Shown here one piece after another: positions 45,201-59,383 of a stretch of 64,000 bases of DNA (position 1 is the first letter of the stretch; every line of letters starts with the position of its first letter). The DNA is taken from assembly GCF_958295425.1 (NCBI RefSeq), contig NC_081140.1:10935433-10999432 (forward strand), read 5' to 3'. Under the pieces are notes generated by a model. The model ran no database searches. It saw only the letters and a list, made by a program, of their open reading frames with translations, and was not told where the DNA came from. The position numbers were made by a program, and so were the translations under genes. This DNA comes from Solea solea. Lineage: Eukaryota; Chordata; Actinopteri; Pleuronectiformes; Soleidae.

Positions 45201-47210
45201 TCAGACCCTTGTGAAGCTGAAGTTTGTGACCGACCGAGTCACTTGAGAAACAGTGAGCAAAACACTGTGCACGCGACCAGACATTCATACAACATGCATT
45301 TACACGTAGCTCCGACGCAGACAGTCAAACACAGCCGTGTACGTACACATGCAGATAAATGCGTCGATTTCTCATCCTTTATTCATCTTGGAAAGCAAGT
45401 GAATATTTAATATATAGGAGCTGGTAATCCTCACTAAATACTTAATTGGTCTGGTAGTGACAAAAATGTGTGTGCGAAGGAATGAGCAACTTGCATTTTT
45501 TTTCCCCACATGTGTTTTATTTGTAGATAAATCATTCAGCTGCAGTTTTAGTCATCATCATTATGAATGCAATATTTAGTAGTGTGAGAATCTGGTTGAT
45601 TGGCTGCAGTTCAATAAAAGCATTTGCAGAGGGTCTTTAAATAACGGGTGGGTATGGATGGATTTATGGCTGTACAGTATCTGGTTTAGCGACCTATATA
45701 TTCTGAGTTATTAAAAGGCTTAGAGTGTGTGATGAGCTTTACACATAAGGAACCCACCAAGATCCTGTGACATCTTTGTCTTAGAACTAATGATGAATAT
45801 TTTGATGGACAGAAAGAATGACACAATTATAAAACCAGTGTATTTATGGTGCAGCGTCACATATGCAGTTACAGATGATCATTTATAGAAAACATATACA
45901 TATTTTATAAATTACTATTAGCACTGGAGCTCAACCCATTCATTCGATTGTGATCATAATATGGTGATACAGTGGGTGCAGCTTTTCAAATGTTCTTTTC
46001 TCTGTTTTAATTGATACATTTGATTTTTCTTTAATAATGTAAATTTAGACTTCACTAGAAAACATTTTAGTCATTTTAAATTTGCAAATGTTCGGTGTTC
46101 TTTATAAATCCAAAACAAGTCAATGAATCAGGACTAAATATCAAGACTACAAAATACAATTCAACAAAATGACACATTACAGTAGTACAGGAGTCACTCT
46201 GAGTGTATGTTGGCAGATTACAGCATTTTAAAGTCACTTTGTGATTTTCTCAATGCATGATTATCCAGAAAATGGAACTACATCACACTTCACACCTGTG
46301 TTTTTCACAGATTTGGTCTCTTTACGTTTTGAAGCAGCGCCCCCCTCTGGGTGGAGGTGTAATTACCCAAACCCAAAGGTGTAACGCATTATGTTGTGAT
46401 TGGCACAGGCATGTTGTCACTCGTCAGTTTATTCTTCAGAACTGTATTAACAAACAAAAGACAGCAACTTTATTACATAAATAAGAGTCAGCAGGTGCAA
46501 GTTACTTTTCCGGTGAGGAGATTTGGACAGGGAATTCAAACATGGACTGTCATGTCAGAAAAAGATGCAGTGAGAGAAGATACAGTGATGAAAAGAAAAT
46601 GAAAATGGCCTCTTCTTCAAACAGTGAGTAACAATTTTAAACTTTTGACTCCCTGATTTTCTGTTCTGTTTCACTCACTCCTGGTTTAAAGTATGACAAT
46701 ATTCTCTGCACAAAATCATGTGACCTTTACTCTAGTTGGAGTTGGACAGAGCCATGTTGTTCTCTATGCACTAATGTAAATAATTAGTATGTGATTTCCA
46801 ACTATAACAGGTGCAACCCAGTTAAGAGGATGTGAAATAGATGTTTGCTTTACTGACTCTTACCGACCGTTGTTGTGGGCCCTTTTTTAAAATGTGTTCA
46901 CCTGCTGATTCTGGCCTGTTGCCCTTTTCCAAATGCTTTTAAATCCTGTCAGGAATAAGGGCAACTGCCATGCTGACAACAGCAAACAAAAACTGAGTTT
47001 TGGTGATGAGTCATGAGACTGACCCGCTTCTCGTATTGTTGGGGTTTTCTGTGCAAAGAAGTAGGGACGACTTTTATTCTATGTACACATACCATGTAAT
47101 GTAGATACAGATGTATTGTGAACATTGCTTAGGGAACTTCTGGCTAATTATCACTCACTCACTGACATATAGAGACAGACAGCCATTCACTCACACTCAC
47201 ACCTATGGTC

Positions 47211-47211
<1 letters not shown>

Positions 47212-47259
<48 letters not shown>

Positions 47260-47314
47260 ATATGTATGTATGTATGTATGTATGTGTATATATATGTGTG
47301 TATATATATATATA

Positions 47315-47363
<49 letters not shown>

Positions 47364-47382
47364 GTATGTATGTGTATGTATG
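47212..47382. repeat. Compound (TA)n/(TATG)n microsatellite
   Basis: About 170 bp of almost pure TA, TATG and TGTA units. It is nearly self-complementary, so it could extrude as cruciforms and is likely to be length-polymorphic and error-prone in assemblies. Confidence 0.95.
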
Positions 47383-47647
47383 AAAATCCTGAAACTAGAT
47401 ATTGAGACCATCAAATAAATCTCAGTTACAATGAAGAAGAGATCTATAAGGATATTTGCATGCTGGTAAAGAGGAAATAGCTGCTTTAAGTGCTTTGTCA
47501 GGTTTTACTGGTCAACGTGTGCACAGCTTGTTCTCTCTCACTTTAGACCCTTTTTAGAGCCATTTCATTGACAGTTCCTTAGAAAAGTGACGTCTCCCCT
47601 ATTCTAACCTCCTAATCAATGTATGTCTAACCTCTATTACCTTTACA

Positions 47648-47938
47648 TTCATTCATTTTCTACCTCCACGTGAGGGTCGCGTTGGAGCTGGAGCAAATCC
47701 CAGCTGAAATGGGGTGAAAAGACCGTGGACACCCTCGACAGTTGATCGCACGAAATAACATACGGACCATTCACTCTCACATTCACTCTTACAGTTAATT
47801 TAGAGTGTCTAATTAGCCTAATGCGTGCATGTTTTTGGACTGTGGGAGGAAACTGGAGAACCCAGACAAAACCCACGTGCACACGAGGAGAACATGCAAA
47901 CTCCGCACAGAAAAGTGTGGCGTTTGGTTAGGTGTGTC
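47648..47938 (-). mobile_element. Retroposed repeat flanked by 14-bp target-site duplications
   Basis: CTATTACCTTTACA occurs at 47634-47647 and 47939-47952 around a 291-bp insert. The insert starts with the complement of an (AATG)n tail (TTCATTCATTTTCTACCTCC) and contains GAGAACATGCAAACTCCGCA and TTTTTGGACTGTGGGAGGAA. It is in the same family as 6722-7015, in reverse orientation. Confidence 0.8.
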
Positions 47939-50011
47939 CTATTACCTTTACACTTAAAACTTTTAATTGCACGTGCTAAATATATTTCTAGTGAAATGGA
48001 TGAGGGACACCAGATGTGTCCCTGCTTAGTCAAAGCTGTTTACATACTGTGCTAAACAAATAAACTGGTTACCAGGTAGCAGTACCCCAACACTCACAAA
48101 CACACACCCACACAGATCACCAGTGTATTTGTGAACCACTAAGTGTGATCAAGTTTGTACCTGACATGACTATTATTCATGATTAATCACATGAACACAC
48201 ACACACACACACACACACATGAATATACTGTTGTTTCACTTTTCTCAGCAGTAGTTGGCTCTGAGTCAGTACTGGAGAGTTCAGTTACATGTGTTCCAGA
48301 AAAGGAGATTCAGGGATGAGCCGCAGAGTCATTGTGGATCACCGGACTCGTCAGACCAGTCCTTGAAACTATCTCAGCTTTAGAAATGATCAAAGCTTTA
48401 CAAAAATATTCTTGCTTTGTTAGTTCTGAGGATTATTTAATGCAAGAAAGGTTTGAGCTTTGGCAGGGAGAGGATAATCTTGGTGATTCCTTCTTCTTTG
48501 TTTTGCTTTTAAACTGATTTACCGGTGGCAGGCTGTTTTAAGAACTCATGATCCAAAACGCTTCTGTTCAAACACCAGTCACCCATCTCCCATCCCCTTG
48601 CTTGGGTGTCACTGCCCCACTGCTCCTCCTTCTTGCTGTTTGTTCATTATTGATGAGGAGTGATAAGTGGTTATTTAAGAGGCAGCGCTGTCTTTTGGTC
48701 GCAGAGGTCACTTGAGGATAGAAACCCAGAGGAGGTTCATCTTACACTGCTAAAGGGAAAAGAGCCAATCTAACTAGACAATGAAACACACATGCACACA
48801 CCATCCTTTTGCTTTGAATCTATTAAGGGATGTTCAAGGTGACACTGTAGCCTAAGGGTAAATCAGATCATAGCTGCGGTACCTAAACTCAATAGTCTGT
48901 GTCGGCTGAACATGGCCATGTAGCTCAATTAGAAACACTCACAGGGACTCACTCTTTCGTATGTGTGTCTGTGGCGAACATGAGACTGAGCCACTTTCAG
49001 CTCTCTTACTGTTGGCCCTCTGTGATCAGTGGAGCAATGTTTTGCCTCTGCTGTAATGATGATGCCATACACATGAGGGGTGATTGTGTGGGTGTGTGAT
49101 GATTCCCTCCAGGGGAAATGAGACACTTAAAAACATGTTTAACGTGGGTGGGATGAGCAGGTGATACCAAAACAGTCTTATGAAAGGCAGAGCAAAGGAG
49201 AGAAAATAAGTGTCTACTAGTTTGTTCTATAATGGTTGTTTGCAGTGTCACCACTAGGGGGAGCTATGAACTTGCCATCACTTTTATAATGAGCACAAAT
49301 GTGTGTGAGAGCAGGCAGAAGTAGGTTGAACTCAACACTGTATCGATCAGCAGTTTTTTCCTCTCTGACTGACACAAGTTAAAAAACTTTTAGCACCTTT
49401 TGAAGCAAATATTTTACTTAACTGTTCAATTGTTTTGCAGCAGTGCCACACTTCCTCTCTGTTTTTACTGGCCACAAACCAAAACCTGAGCAGCTAAAAA
49501 TCAATTGTCCACTCATTCCTCAGCAATTCTTTTTTTTTTTTTTTGTCAAGAAGAAAGTTTTCAGCAAAGTAGGAGTGTTACTTATTTCTAGCTGTATATA
49601 ACCTTCATACCACAGCTCGGGGAGGCAACGCAATGTCCAAGCACAGCACTTTTACGCTGTGTTACTGATCATTTTCTGTCTTTCTGTCATTTCACCTTTC
49701 TTCTAATAAGCCAATTTCCTGTGGGCTACTTTTTATTGCAGGGTTGTTTCCACATCACAGCTGTCATTTTGCTCTTGCCTATTTTTTTTTAATCTCTCTT
49801 TTCATTTCTCCTTCCTTTACACCACACCCAGGTCCTCTCAATAGTCATTTCACTCCATCTATGTTTTTTTGTGCAGTCATGCCCATCGTGGACACTGTGT
49901 CAGTTTTAGTGCCACCATATATCTCTGCTTCACAGCACTAACACTGATACACTGACATAGGCAAAGTTTACACTTCCTTGGATCAGCACTTTTCTTGTGC
50001 TTTCTCTCACT

Positions 50012-50013
<2 letters not shown>

Positions 50014-50081
<68 letters not shown>

Positions 50082-50208
50082 TTCACAGAATATAGTACAA
50101 AGAACAACTATATATGACTTAATGCTGTTTTTCTCCAAAACTCACTGTTTAGAGAGAAGCGGTGGGATATACATTATTGCCAATACAACCTTGGTGTATC
50201 ACAGAAAC

Positions 50209-50251
<43 letters not shown>
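50014..50251. repeat. (TG)33 and (AC)20 microsatellites in inverted arrangement
   Basis: A TG run at 50014-50080 and an AC run at 50212-50251 are about 130 bp apart. The two are reverse-complementary and could pair in a single strand or transcript. Confidence 0.9.
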
Positions 50252-50253
<2 letters not shown>

Positions 50254-53200
50254 GGTTTCCTGCAGTATCACTGTTAAAACACTGCAATAAGCACAGGCGG
50301 GCACCGTACCAACAAATGCACTATACTTAAAGAATTGGACACAAATACTGTAGTCGTTGCATAAATGAAGCGCATGCATATCCATTAGTGAACTGTGTTG
50401 GCTTCAGTGCAGCAGTGCAGCACAGATTCAGTGATCCATGGCTGGCGATTGTAGTTTTAAAATGTCATTCATTTCAGTTTTAGCAGTTGTCATCAGCTTT
50501 TACCAGATTTTCAGTTACTTAAAATATTTGATTAATGTGAGGTTTCAGAACAAAAGCCTTGAATGACATGTAAATGCTTATGAAATAGACTGTGGTCTGC
50601 TGTTTACTGAAAAATGCTTCAGAAAAACCCCCCACACTCGAGACCCACCTTAAAATTGCTGCATTGGCTGCCAATTAAAGAGTTGTTTGTACTTGTGAAT
50701 GGCCTTACTCCATTAATGTTTACCAAGGTCTCGTCATGTTAAGCTCAGGTTATCTCTTTATCTTTTATGGTCTTAGTTGCTGAAATAAATCTGAGGATTT
50801 TATTTAAAGCAGTGTCTGTAATGAGTCTTGTTACGTAGTCCACTTGTGACGGCTGTGAATGGCTTTGTATGTCCAAAAACGTATAGGAAAATAACTTTTT
50901 TGATGTATGAAATCTCCCATATAGGAATATTTTACATTGATATTTGTATTTATATTTGCCTGATGATGGACACATGCACAGATGATAAATGGCACACAAA
51001 TGATGGGGAATCACTTGTGTGTAGATCATTGACATGAGTGAGGACTACACTCTCTCTTAGTGATGACTCGATACCACTGTTTCTGGTCCGATACTAACAT
51101 CTCAACCATACATATTTAGTGACATTCATGTCTGTCTGTCATACAATAAACATGTTAGTATGCTAATTCATTTGCCACCAAGCATTTACATGATATTTAG
51201 GGTTTATGGATAGTGTATTTTTCCTTCTTTCATATCCTATGTAGTGATTTCGAAGGACTTCTGCTCTCTGTCATACAATATATACTCATTTAAACATGCT
51301 GTTTTATTGTGATTAAATAAACTTGTTTCCTCTGTACTATGAGGAATATTCATGCCAAAATATCAGGGAACTCAATGTGAGATCAGAATTTGGTTTGATT
51401 TCAACAATAGCCGGTGGTTTGACATGATGCGCGAGCTCTGCATTCAACTGCTATTATCTTCAAGTGGTCTCATGTCATCACTCACAGTTTAAGTCATTTC
51501 GAAAGCAATCGGCAGTAGAGACTTTACAAACATCAATTTAACAATCCAGATACAAAACACCTAAGATGCAAACATTTTGGACCCAAAAACAGAAACTGGA
51601 CAGAGGCTCAGTCTGGCTCAGAGGCTGAGGCCGGACTGAGGTTTTCAACCTGGGCTTTACACATCTGATGGTGAGCGGAGTGTGGCGCGAGAACGTGAAG
51701 AGAAGCAGAAGTAAACCTACAGCACAGGCAAATGGGAGCAAGTTGGTTCCGAAAATGAACAAGATAACGTAGCTACAGCATTGCACAATACCAATACAAT
51801 TTAAATATTGTAGTAGTTCAGAGTTGGTCAAATTGTCATACCACATGTGCGTGCATGTCTGTTTAATTCTACAAAAAAAAGTTTTATGCTGACCTCGGAG
51901 CTGCACCAAACACTGAGTGACCTGCAAGAGAAATACATTTCACACAGCAGAACTTTTCTGTTTCCCTCCAGCTTTGTCTTCACTGGAGAGGTTTGAGCAC
52001 TCTGGAGCAATTCCCCCCTCATGTTCCTGCTCAGCCAACCAGGACAAGGCTTTTTCCAGGGGTTTATATAGCGCCAACCTACTGTGAGCCAACTTTTAAT
52101 TTGCCGACTGAAAGAGCAAGGTGACTCTAAGCTGCTCCGTCTCCACAGGAGCCATGTCACATTGGATTATAGTGCTTTACAAAATGTGTGCCCAAATCCA
52201 ACAATGAATGTCAATTACTGGTATTCAAGGCTTCTCTTTGTTGTGTGTTACAAAGACTTAATCCAGGGACAGAGGTCAGATAGAGTCCAAATTATACTAC
52301 ATCCCATTAAGTCTAGGTGGGGCTTTGTTCTCTTGTGCAGGTCTCATTTCCATGGGTCAATTTGTCTCACGCTAAAGGCAAACGATTATGAACTCTCATT
52401 GTGCTTTTGTGAATGAGAAGCTTTGATATATTCTCTCTGTGTGGGTTTGTTTGTGACAACCACATGGTCTTCAGGGAGTTTCTTTGTGTTCTTTTAGTAA
52501 ATGTTCCATTTCAGATGGGGCACAACATTTTAAACCACGTCCTCCAGACAAAAAAACGTGGAGTAAATATTTAAAGTGTGTATGCTGTGGAGTTTAAGAC
52601 CACAATTAATGTCTGAAATACTTCACTTTTTGCAATTTGTGACAGTACATTGCCTTGTACGTATTGGTTTTTCTTTTCAGCTAATTAATGCGTCATATTT
52701 TAGAGGCACAATTTTCATTTTAGTCCTTCGTTGTATTCATCTGAAAATGACTCGATTACTCCATGGCATAAATGAAAGCTTTATGTATACCGAAGCTGAT
52801 CAGCAGTATACACTTGAAGTAACATTAGCTTTAGCTTTACCAGCTATAAAATGAGATTGATGCACATGCAGCTGCCATGTACAGATATTGGAGTAGAAAA
52901 CTTGAACAGCTTATACGAGTTTTTAGACCCCTACGTATGCAGTACAGTACATGTACAAATATAATGTTCTCTAACCCTTCGTGCATGTCCAGAGGGAAAA
53001 GGTCATGAAGTGCTTGGAGCTCATTTGAAAGTGTCACCTGTGCATTCAAAGCTGTCTACATTATTATATGTGCTCTGACCTTTACATTGATTGTGTGGTA
53101 AAATGTCACATACCTCATCTTAGTTAATGTGAAGACTTGTGTCAAGTGCATTGAGGGTTTCGGTCTTTTATTGCATTGCAGAGGTTTTATGTTTTTAATG

Positions 53201-54857
53201 CTTTGACTTGGCTTTTTACCTCAGTTTTATTGCACAGCATTAAAATATTGCCTTCAATGTTGTTATAATTCTGATTTAGTCAAGTCATTATTACTCTTGT
53301 ATAGATGCTATGTGGACTGCTGTTTTCAGAGGTTTGATCAAAATGTTTTTTTCCATGCAGTAATATTGTAGTTTTTGAGATGATTACACGCGTCTGAGTT
53401 TGCAAAAGTGGTTTTCAGTCAGTGGCGAGGGCAATAACATAAAATCTCATTCATATGACATGACTGTGTTTCTATAGTCTATGTGTGACATGATGCAGCT
53501 CTGACACTTTAGTCTTCCCACGGCAGAGTGCACAACTTTCTTATGAAAATTAGACTTTTTAGGACACCTCTTTTATGAGTTTTTATATAAAGTTTACAAT
53601 GAGAAGTCACACCAACAAAGTTTTCTGCAATGGCAACTTGTTAAGTCAAAGATCCACAAAACATGAGCTCAACTTGGGAGTAACATGGATGAAGTTTCTA
53701 GGGTGCAACACCCATCCTTTATAAAACCGCATATAAAAACACACACGTTCAAAAACACAGTAAATGGAGATGTCGACACAGTTGAGAGCGTTAAATGAAT
53801 TACGTGAACGGTAGAGACTAATATGGAGGGCTACCATATTAATGTATCTGCACACACCTGTCCATCTGTCTCAGTCAGGTCAAATCTCTGTTGGCCATTA
53901 AACCTCCAGAACGTTTTTAGCATCTTAAACAGGCAGAGTTACTTTTCCCCTCAGCTGTTCGCGGTGTGACCTATGGACATGCACAGGGGTGTTAATAGTC
54001 TGCAAGCCTTCGTTCTGATGGACATCTGCGAACGATGTTCAATGAGTGATCACAATAATCAACATAGTCATTAACAAGCCAGGCCGACTTCATAATTCAT
54101 CATAATTTCCACCGACTGTGGCTCAATTCACACACCGCTGTGCTACATCACTTTTGTCATTGCTATGTTATAACTGGTGCTCGCGGGCACCGCATTGGTG
54201 ACCACTGCAACATTACTAGCATGTGCCAAATAACCACTATAATTACTGAAACACAACTAATCTGCAGCATAGTGCTGTGAAAGTGTCTGTTTTGACTTTT
54301 TACACATCAAGTGTTTCACCTCTTCCGAAGTTTCCATTATAAGCTTTGGCACCTTCAGGAACCATGCAGGGCAGGGGTTCCTGAAGACCAGAATTGGGGA
54401 AACACTGGGTTTGCTTTATCAGATATCCTGGAGATTTCTTAATTCTACTTTTGTGCTACTGGCCCCTGGTTTAGCTACAGCGCTGCTCTTTTCTTTCCCT
54501 CTTTCTACCAGTGGTACCCGCAGCTTCATTTGCAGGAGGCTGCTTTTCTTTCTGTTCTTGTTTTCTTCATGTCCTCATCATGATGTGCACTAGTGAATGG
54601 TAAACAGCTGACAAAGCACGCTGAAGGTTTCTGTATCAATGCAGCATTTGTGGGGGCGTTTTGCCAACCAGAATCAAAAATCAACAATTCTTGATTGTCA
54701 TTATGCATGTGCATAACGTAAATAACGTAAATAAAACAACTTACAAACTGTACAAAAATTATAGATAGATAGAAAACTGGAGAAGGACAGAATGAAAAAT
54801 AGAGAGATGGATGGAACAGAATTGGAAAAGATGGTGTCTGAGAAACACATTTTTTTT

Positions 54858-54960
54858 TTCCTCCTTTATTTAACCAGATAAAAGACCCATTGAGATCAAA
54901 ATCTCTTTCACAAGGGTGACCTGGCCAAGAAAGGCAGCCGCACACATCATAGTTAAATAA
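54858..54960. repeat. Dispersed teleost repeat fragment
   Basis: Contains CTTTATTTAACCAGATAAAA, CCCATTGAGATCAAAATCTC and AAGGGTGACCTGGCCAAGAA, words I associate with a widespread fish repeat. It accounts for the repeat-derived part of a 151-codon open frame on the minus strand at 54526-54981. Confidence 0.5.
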
Positions 54961-57842
54961 AAAACATATCAGCAGCAGCAATGAAATTTGAGTGGATCTT
55001 TTATGGTATAACAGCAGATATTGTTTGGCTTCGGTCCATCATTTCTTCGGTGCATCATATTTTTGACATACCTGGAAAAAACTGCAACGAAACATGCACT
55101 TTAACCTCCTTCTTCATTACACTAATTACTGGACACCCTTCCCTTTTGAAGGTGACCAGTATACATGTATCTTTCATTTCTCCAGATGCTGTCTGGTTGC
55201 CATCTGGCATCTTCAGTCCTGCCTGGTGTTATTTTATTGCTGCTTTGTTCCACACACATAACGCCTCCATACTGTTTCCATAGCGATGCTATCATGGAGA
55301 TGACGGCTTCCTCATGGTGTTACCACTCTTGACTATCAAGTGTCCATATCTGGAGATACTCTTGCAGTCAGGAACAACGCTCTCTGCAACAAATAGCTGA
55401 TTGTAGTGCAGGTAGTGTGGGTGTATGTGCTTATTACATGGTGCAAGTTGAAGAACACCCTCATTATGTCATGCAAGTGACAGAATTATGAAAAAGTTGT
55501 GCGTTGCACTTTTGTTATCAGAAATCCACCTGTAAATGCAACAGTTACATCCAGGTAAACCTGGGTGCATCACGAAAAATGGAGACTCCCTTTTCCCAAC
55601 TCCTAAACTGCACCCACAATGACATCATTTTATGGGTTTATTAAAAACCAAGCCTCGTATACAGTACTACCTGGTTACAATGTACCAGCACTTCCTAATT
55701 TTACTATTTTGAGTACTGGCACTTCTCATAAGGTGTTACTTTTGTTAAGATTATCTTTCCAAGTCATTATACGCCCCTGAATAACAAATACCAAGTGCAC
55801 ACTACAGTATGTGAAGCTCACCCGTTCTCGCGATAGTCTATTGTTTGTTTCTAGTGTCTAGAGTTTTTATTTTTAATGTGAAACAAGAACAATATCTACT
55901 GGAAGTGTTTAAATGTTTCACTAATGTTTAGTGATAGTCACTGACTTGTTCTCACATTTGTTTCCCAGAGGACAACATAATAACTGGACACCAAATAAAA
56001 TGGACTGTGTAAATGTGAAACAGGGCCAGTTTTTAGTTATTCTAAATGGACTATGGAATATTTGTGAACATCACTGACATCTTGTGTTTTATGATTTAGT
56101 AATACCGATATATATATACACGCTTCACATGACTCTGGGGTTGCAATGGAGACATGAACTGTTTTAGGCACAGCCATTTAAGATGAACATGTAACCTGTA
56201 AAAACAGACTTGAGACCTTAGCATGTGTCTTTGTTACAATTTATGCCACAGAGGTAATCAAAACATGATCGTGTAGGCCTCTCTTTATAATGCCAGGCAT
56301 AATCTGCAACATAGATTTTGTGAAATGGTCGTCTGCAGTGGTAGGAGCACACAGGAGGTCCTTTGTTGTCTGTGCAGGCAGAAAAGTCCATATGGTAATG
56401 TCATATGGTTAGAAAAAAGGGTCTGTATGATCTGCATCAGCATCAGCATCAGCCACATAAGGCTTAATGCGCAGATATTACCATGGTGACCAACCTGGTG
56501 ATTTTCTGTAGATTTTTAATCTGCAAGAATAACACTTACAGCTCGTATGCCACGGATTGTCATACAAAGTGTTGAATTAGAGGAGCTGCAGCTTCCTGTG
56601 ACATTCATTATTTTTCTATTACCTGAGCTAAACTCAAGTTAAATTGATTTCTTACTCTTTTAAAATCTATTATAATTTTAATGACTTTGCTATGGAGAGG
56701 GTTTTAAACGAACTAGATGGTTTGTCTTTTAGAGAAGAAATGCTGCAGTAAACATGGTTTAATTATATTTTCTGTATTTCTATGAGGTCTGTTCGCTCCG
56801 CATGTAAATTAAGCATGTACTGTTCAGTGAGTTAAAAATATACAGCCTAGGGGCATGAGCTCAACATTGTTATTCAACAGACGTACATATACTGTACTTC
56901 ATTCAATTTCTGCCAATAAACACCCGTGTCATGTGTATGTTCCATTCCAATGCTTTTCATTCAGCAGCAGTGTGCTATTTTTGACTCCGTCTCTGTGGCA
57001 TTGGCAGCAGTAGCAGGGCAGGACCTACAGTCGGCAGTGTAATCTGGGACCGTGCTTGCTGAAGTGTTTAATTAAAATAAATGTCATTAATTATAGCATT
57101 AAAGCTAATGATGATGATGAGAGATGCAGGACTAAGTACAAGTGTCAAGTTGCGTGTATTGTAAGACTGAGGGGGTGACTGATGAGTAGAAGCTCGTAAG
57201 TCTTTGACTATTCTTATCTTCACCAGCTGTCTCAAGTCTAAATAACGAGCCGTAATCTAATGCTACTCTGAGAACAATGGCGGTCACTAAATGGATACAC
57301 TCTGGATTATGACCCAGTGGTGACCTGCCTGCATGAGTGAATGGGTGATAACAGAGAGGAAAGAGATGCCTAAATCATTAAGCTGTGTGTTGACATGATC
57401 ATGTGGGTTTACAGTATTTTGTAAAAGTGTATTTCTACTACTAATAGAATTATCTAAACTCACCATTGACAACATCTACTTAAGATTCTTCACTGAGTTT
57501 TCTGATGATGACGGAAGTACAGTATATTTGCTTTTTTTAAATCTGCATTAAGTATTGTTTGGTCAGACTTGTTTTTAAAACAAATAAAAATAATTTAGTC
57601 AGTTAGTCATGTAATGTATGAGGAGATGTAGTTTCATTTTCAGGGTTTTTTGTTGTGCGATGAGGGGATGTGGCAGCTGCCAGAAGGTCTGACATCTTTC
57701 CACTGTGATATCACTCGCTCGAGAAAGTCTCATTCTCATTTAAAGATTGTGACAGATGTGGTTATTAAATAAATGTATCACTATGATTACATTTGTATTT
57801 AAAACAGCTAAGGTTCAATGATAAAATTCATTGGTTGGTTAT

Positions 57843-58025
57843 GCCGCTTTTCCACTACATGGTCCCAGCCTGCCTCGCCATGCCACGGCAGTTTCATGCA
57901 GCCGTGCAGTGATGACTCCACCCACGTTGAGGAGGTACTAGAAAACCAACCAAACCACATAGAGTCGAGCTGTATCGTGCCGAGGTGAGGCGATGCAAGC
58001 TTGGACCATGTAGTGGAAAAGCGGC
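57843..58025. mobile_element. 183-bp MITE with 23-bp perfect terminal inverted repeats
   Basis: The left end 57843-57865 (GCCGCTTTTCCACTACATGG then TCC) and right end 58003-58025 are exact reverse complements. The interior is about 137 bp, non-coding, and itself partly self-complementary (GCCTGCCTCGCC / GAGGTGAGGCGA). TTA occurs close to both flanks and may be a 3-bp target duplication offset by one base on the left. It is a non-autonomous cut-and-paste element; the superfamily is not settled. Confidence 0.85.
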
Positions 58026-58552
58026 TTAGTCATTTGAAACCCAGTACCTAATGTAAGTAGGTCAATGATTGACACGACCTTAAAGTTCATTCTTTCCACT
58101 TTAATAAGCTTATGTGTGTAGTATCCTTGACCCATGTTCTAGCCCACATTAATATGTAAATGACTTTAATGATTCAAATGAGCAGGAGTACAGTATGACA
58201 TTTAATCAGTATTTGTGATCATGTGCACACGTTTCAATAATAAAATATACACTGTTTGGACTGCATCCAGTTTTGTTGTACGGTGTGACTGTGCAATGAC
58301 AGTAGAGGTATTTTATTCTAAGATGCCTGTTGTTGACTGGATTCAGACTGGTGACTATGGGGTTGCACAGATTAATGGTGTCACAGTTTGTGCTGAGGGT
58401 GAAATCACTGCGGCAACAAAGGTGAAATTGAAATGCTGATTTTATGGATTTTAATGGATAGGCTTGACTAATGAAGCATGCATGCTTTCCTGTCAAAGTT
58501 TATCAATTTACCCTTTGCTCTTTGGCTTCCATCATGGCTGGAAGCACATTGG

Positions 58553-58584
58553 TGTGTGTGTGTGTGTGTGGGGGGGGGGGGGGG
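58553..58584. repeat. (GT)n followed by a G homopolymer
   Basis: A short GT run passes directly into about 14 consecutive G. Confidence 0.9.
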
Positions 58585-59343
58585 ACATGTGCTTTTGTGT
58601 TTGTGGTCCATCATTTAAAAATGACAATATTTCTTTTGCTCTGCTTAGTACCTCAATATTGAAACACTGTCTTTGTTTTTATCCCTAGTTTCATCTTTTA
58701 AATAGTCCAGTTACTACTATTCTAATCATTGTTATAGTTATAGTAGTTATAGCATATCATTCTAGCAGACACAAACAAAACTCATTGCCTCATCTACTAA
58801 TATCCCCCCCCCCATGATTTTGAAAAATACCAAAAAGGTTGGCTGGTAGCTTAGTGAGCGAAATGAGGAGGGAGTGTGAGGAGCAGTGCAGGGGTCTGAT
58901 AGTGAATGTGACACAGAGTTGCAGCTTTGTGGATAAACCTCCCTACTAATGAGGTGCTCACTCAGTTTGCACAGTTAAATCGAGCTACGGCTGTAGTCCG
59001 ACCAAGACAGGCACAATCAATTTCCTGTTGACCTTTACGTCACAGAAAAACAAAGAGTGAATGGTGAGATGGATTGTGCTGTGGTTTTTGTCTGCTGTAC
59101 ATGTTAATTATGATACAAATTAGATCGAGCATGGCTCTTGTGGTTGCTGTGTTGTCCCAACAAAGACGCCGTCGTCGTGTTGTTTGTTCTTTTCTGGCTT
59201 ATCTTATACATGCTGGAATAATCGGACCCATTATCCAGGTTTGTTAGTCCGACTAAGACTAGCTCGATTTTGGTCAGACTAACATGTTTATTGTGACATT
59301 AAGGAAACCAAATTATTATTCAACGCACTGAGTGAGTTGAAAA

Positions 59344-59383
59344 GAGTGTTCCAGTGAGGCAAGAGGGAACACTCTTGCCTCAC
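59344..59383. repeat. Two overlapping inverted repeats
   Basis: GAGTGTTCC (59344-59352) pairs with GGAACACTC (59366-59374), while GTGAGGCAAGAG (59354-59365) pairs with CTCTTGCCTCAC (59372-59383). The two hairpins are mutually exclusive. Confidence 0.85.

Noticed and set aside
51538..52160. Overlapping minus-strand open frames of 110-129 codons
   Set aside because: There is no similarity to known proteins, they are mutually overlapping, and no convincing donor/acceptor pair joins them.
54526..54981. 151-codon open frame on the - strand
   Set aside because: Part of it runs through a dispersed repeat (54858-54960) and the rest is Phe/Ser/Leu-rich without splice context or family resemblance.
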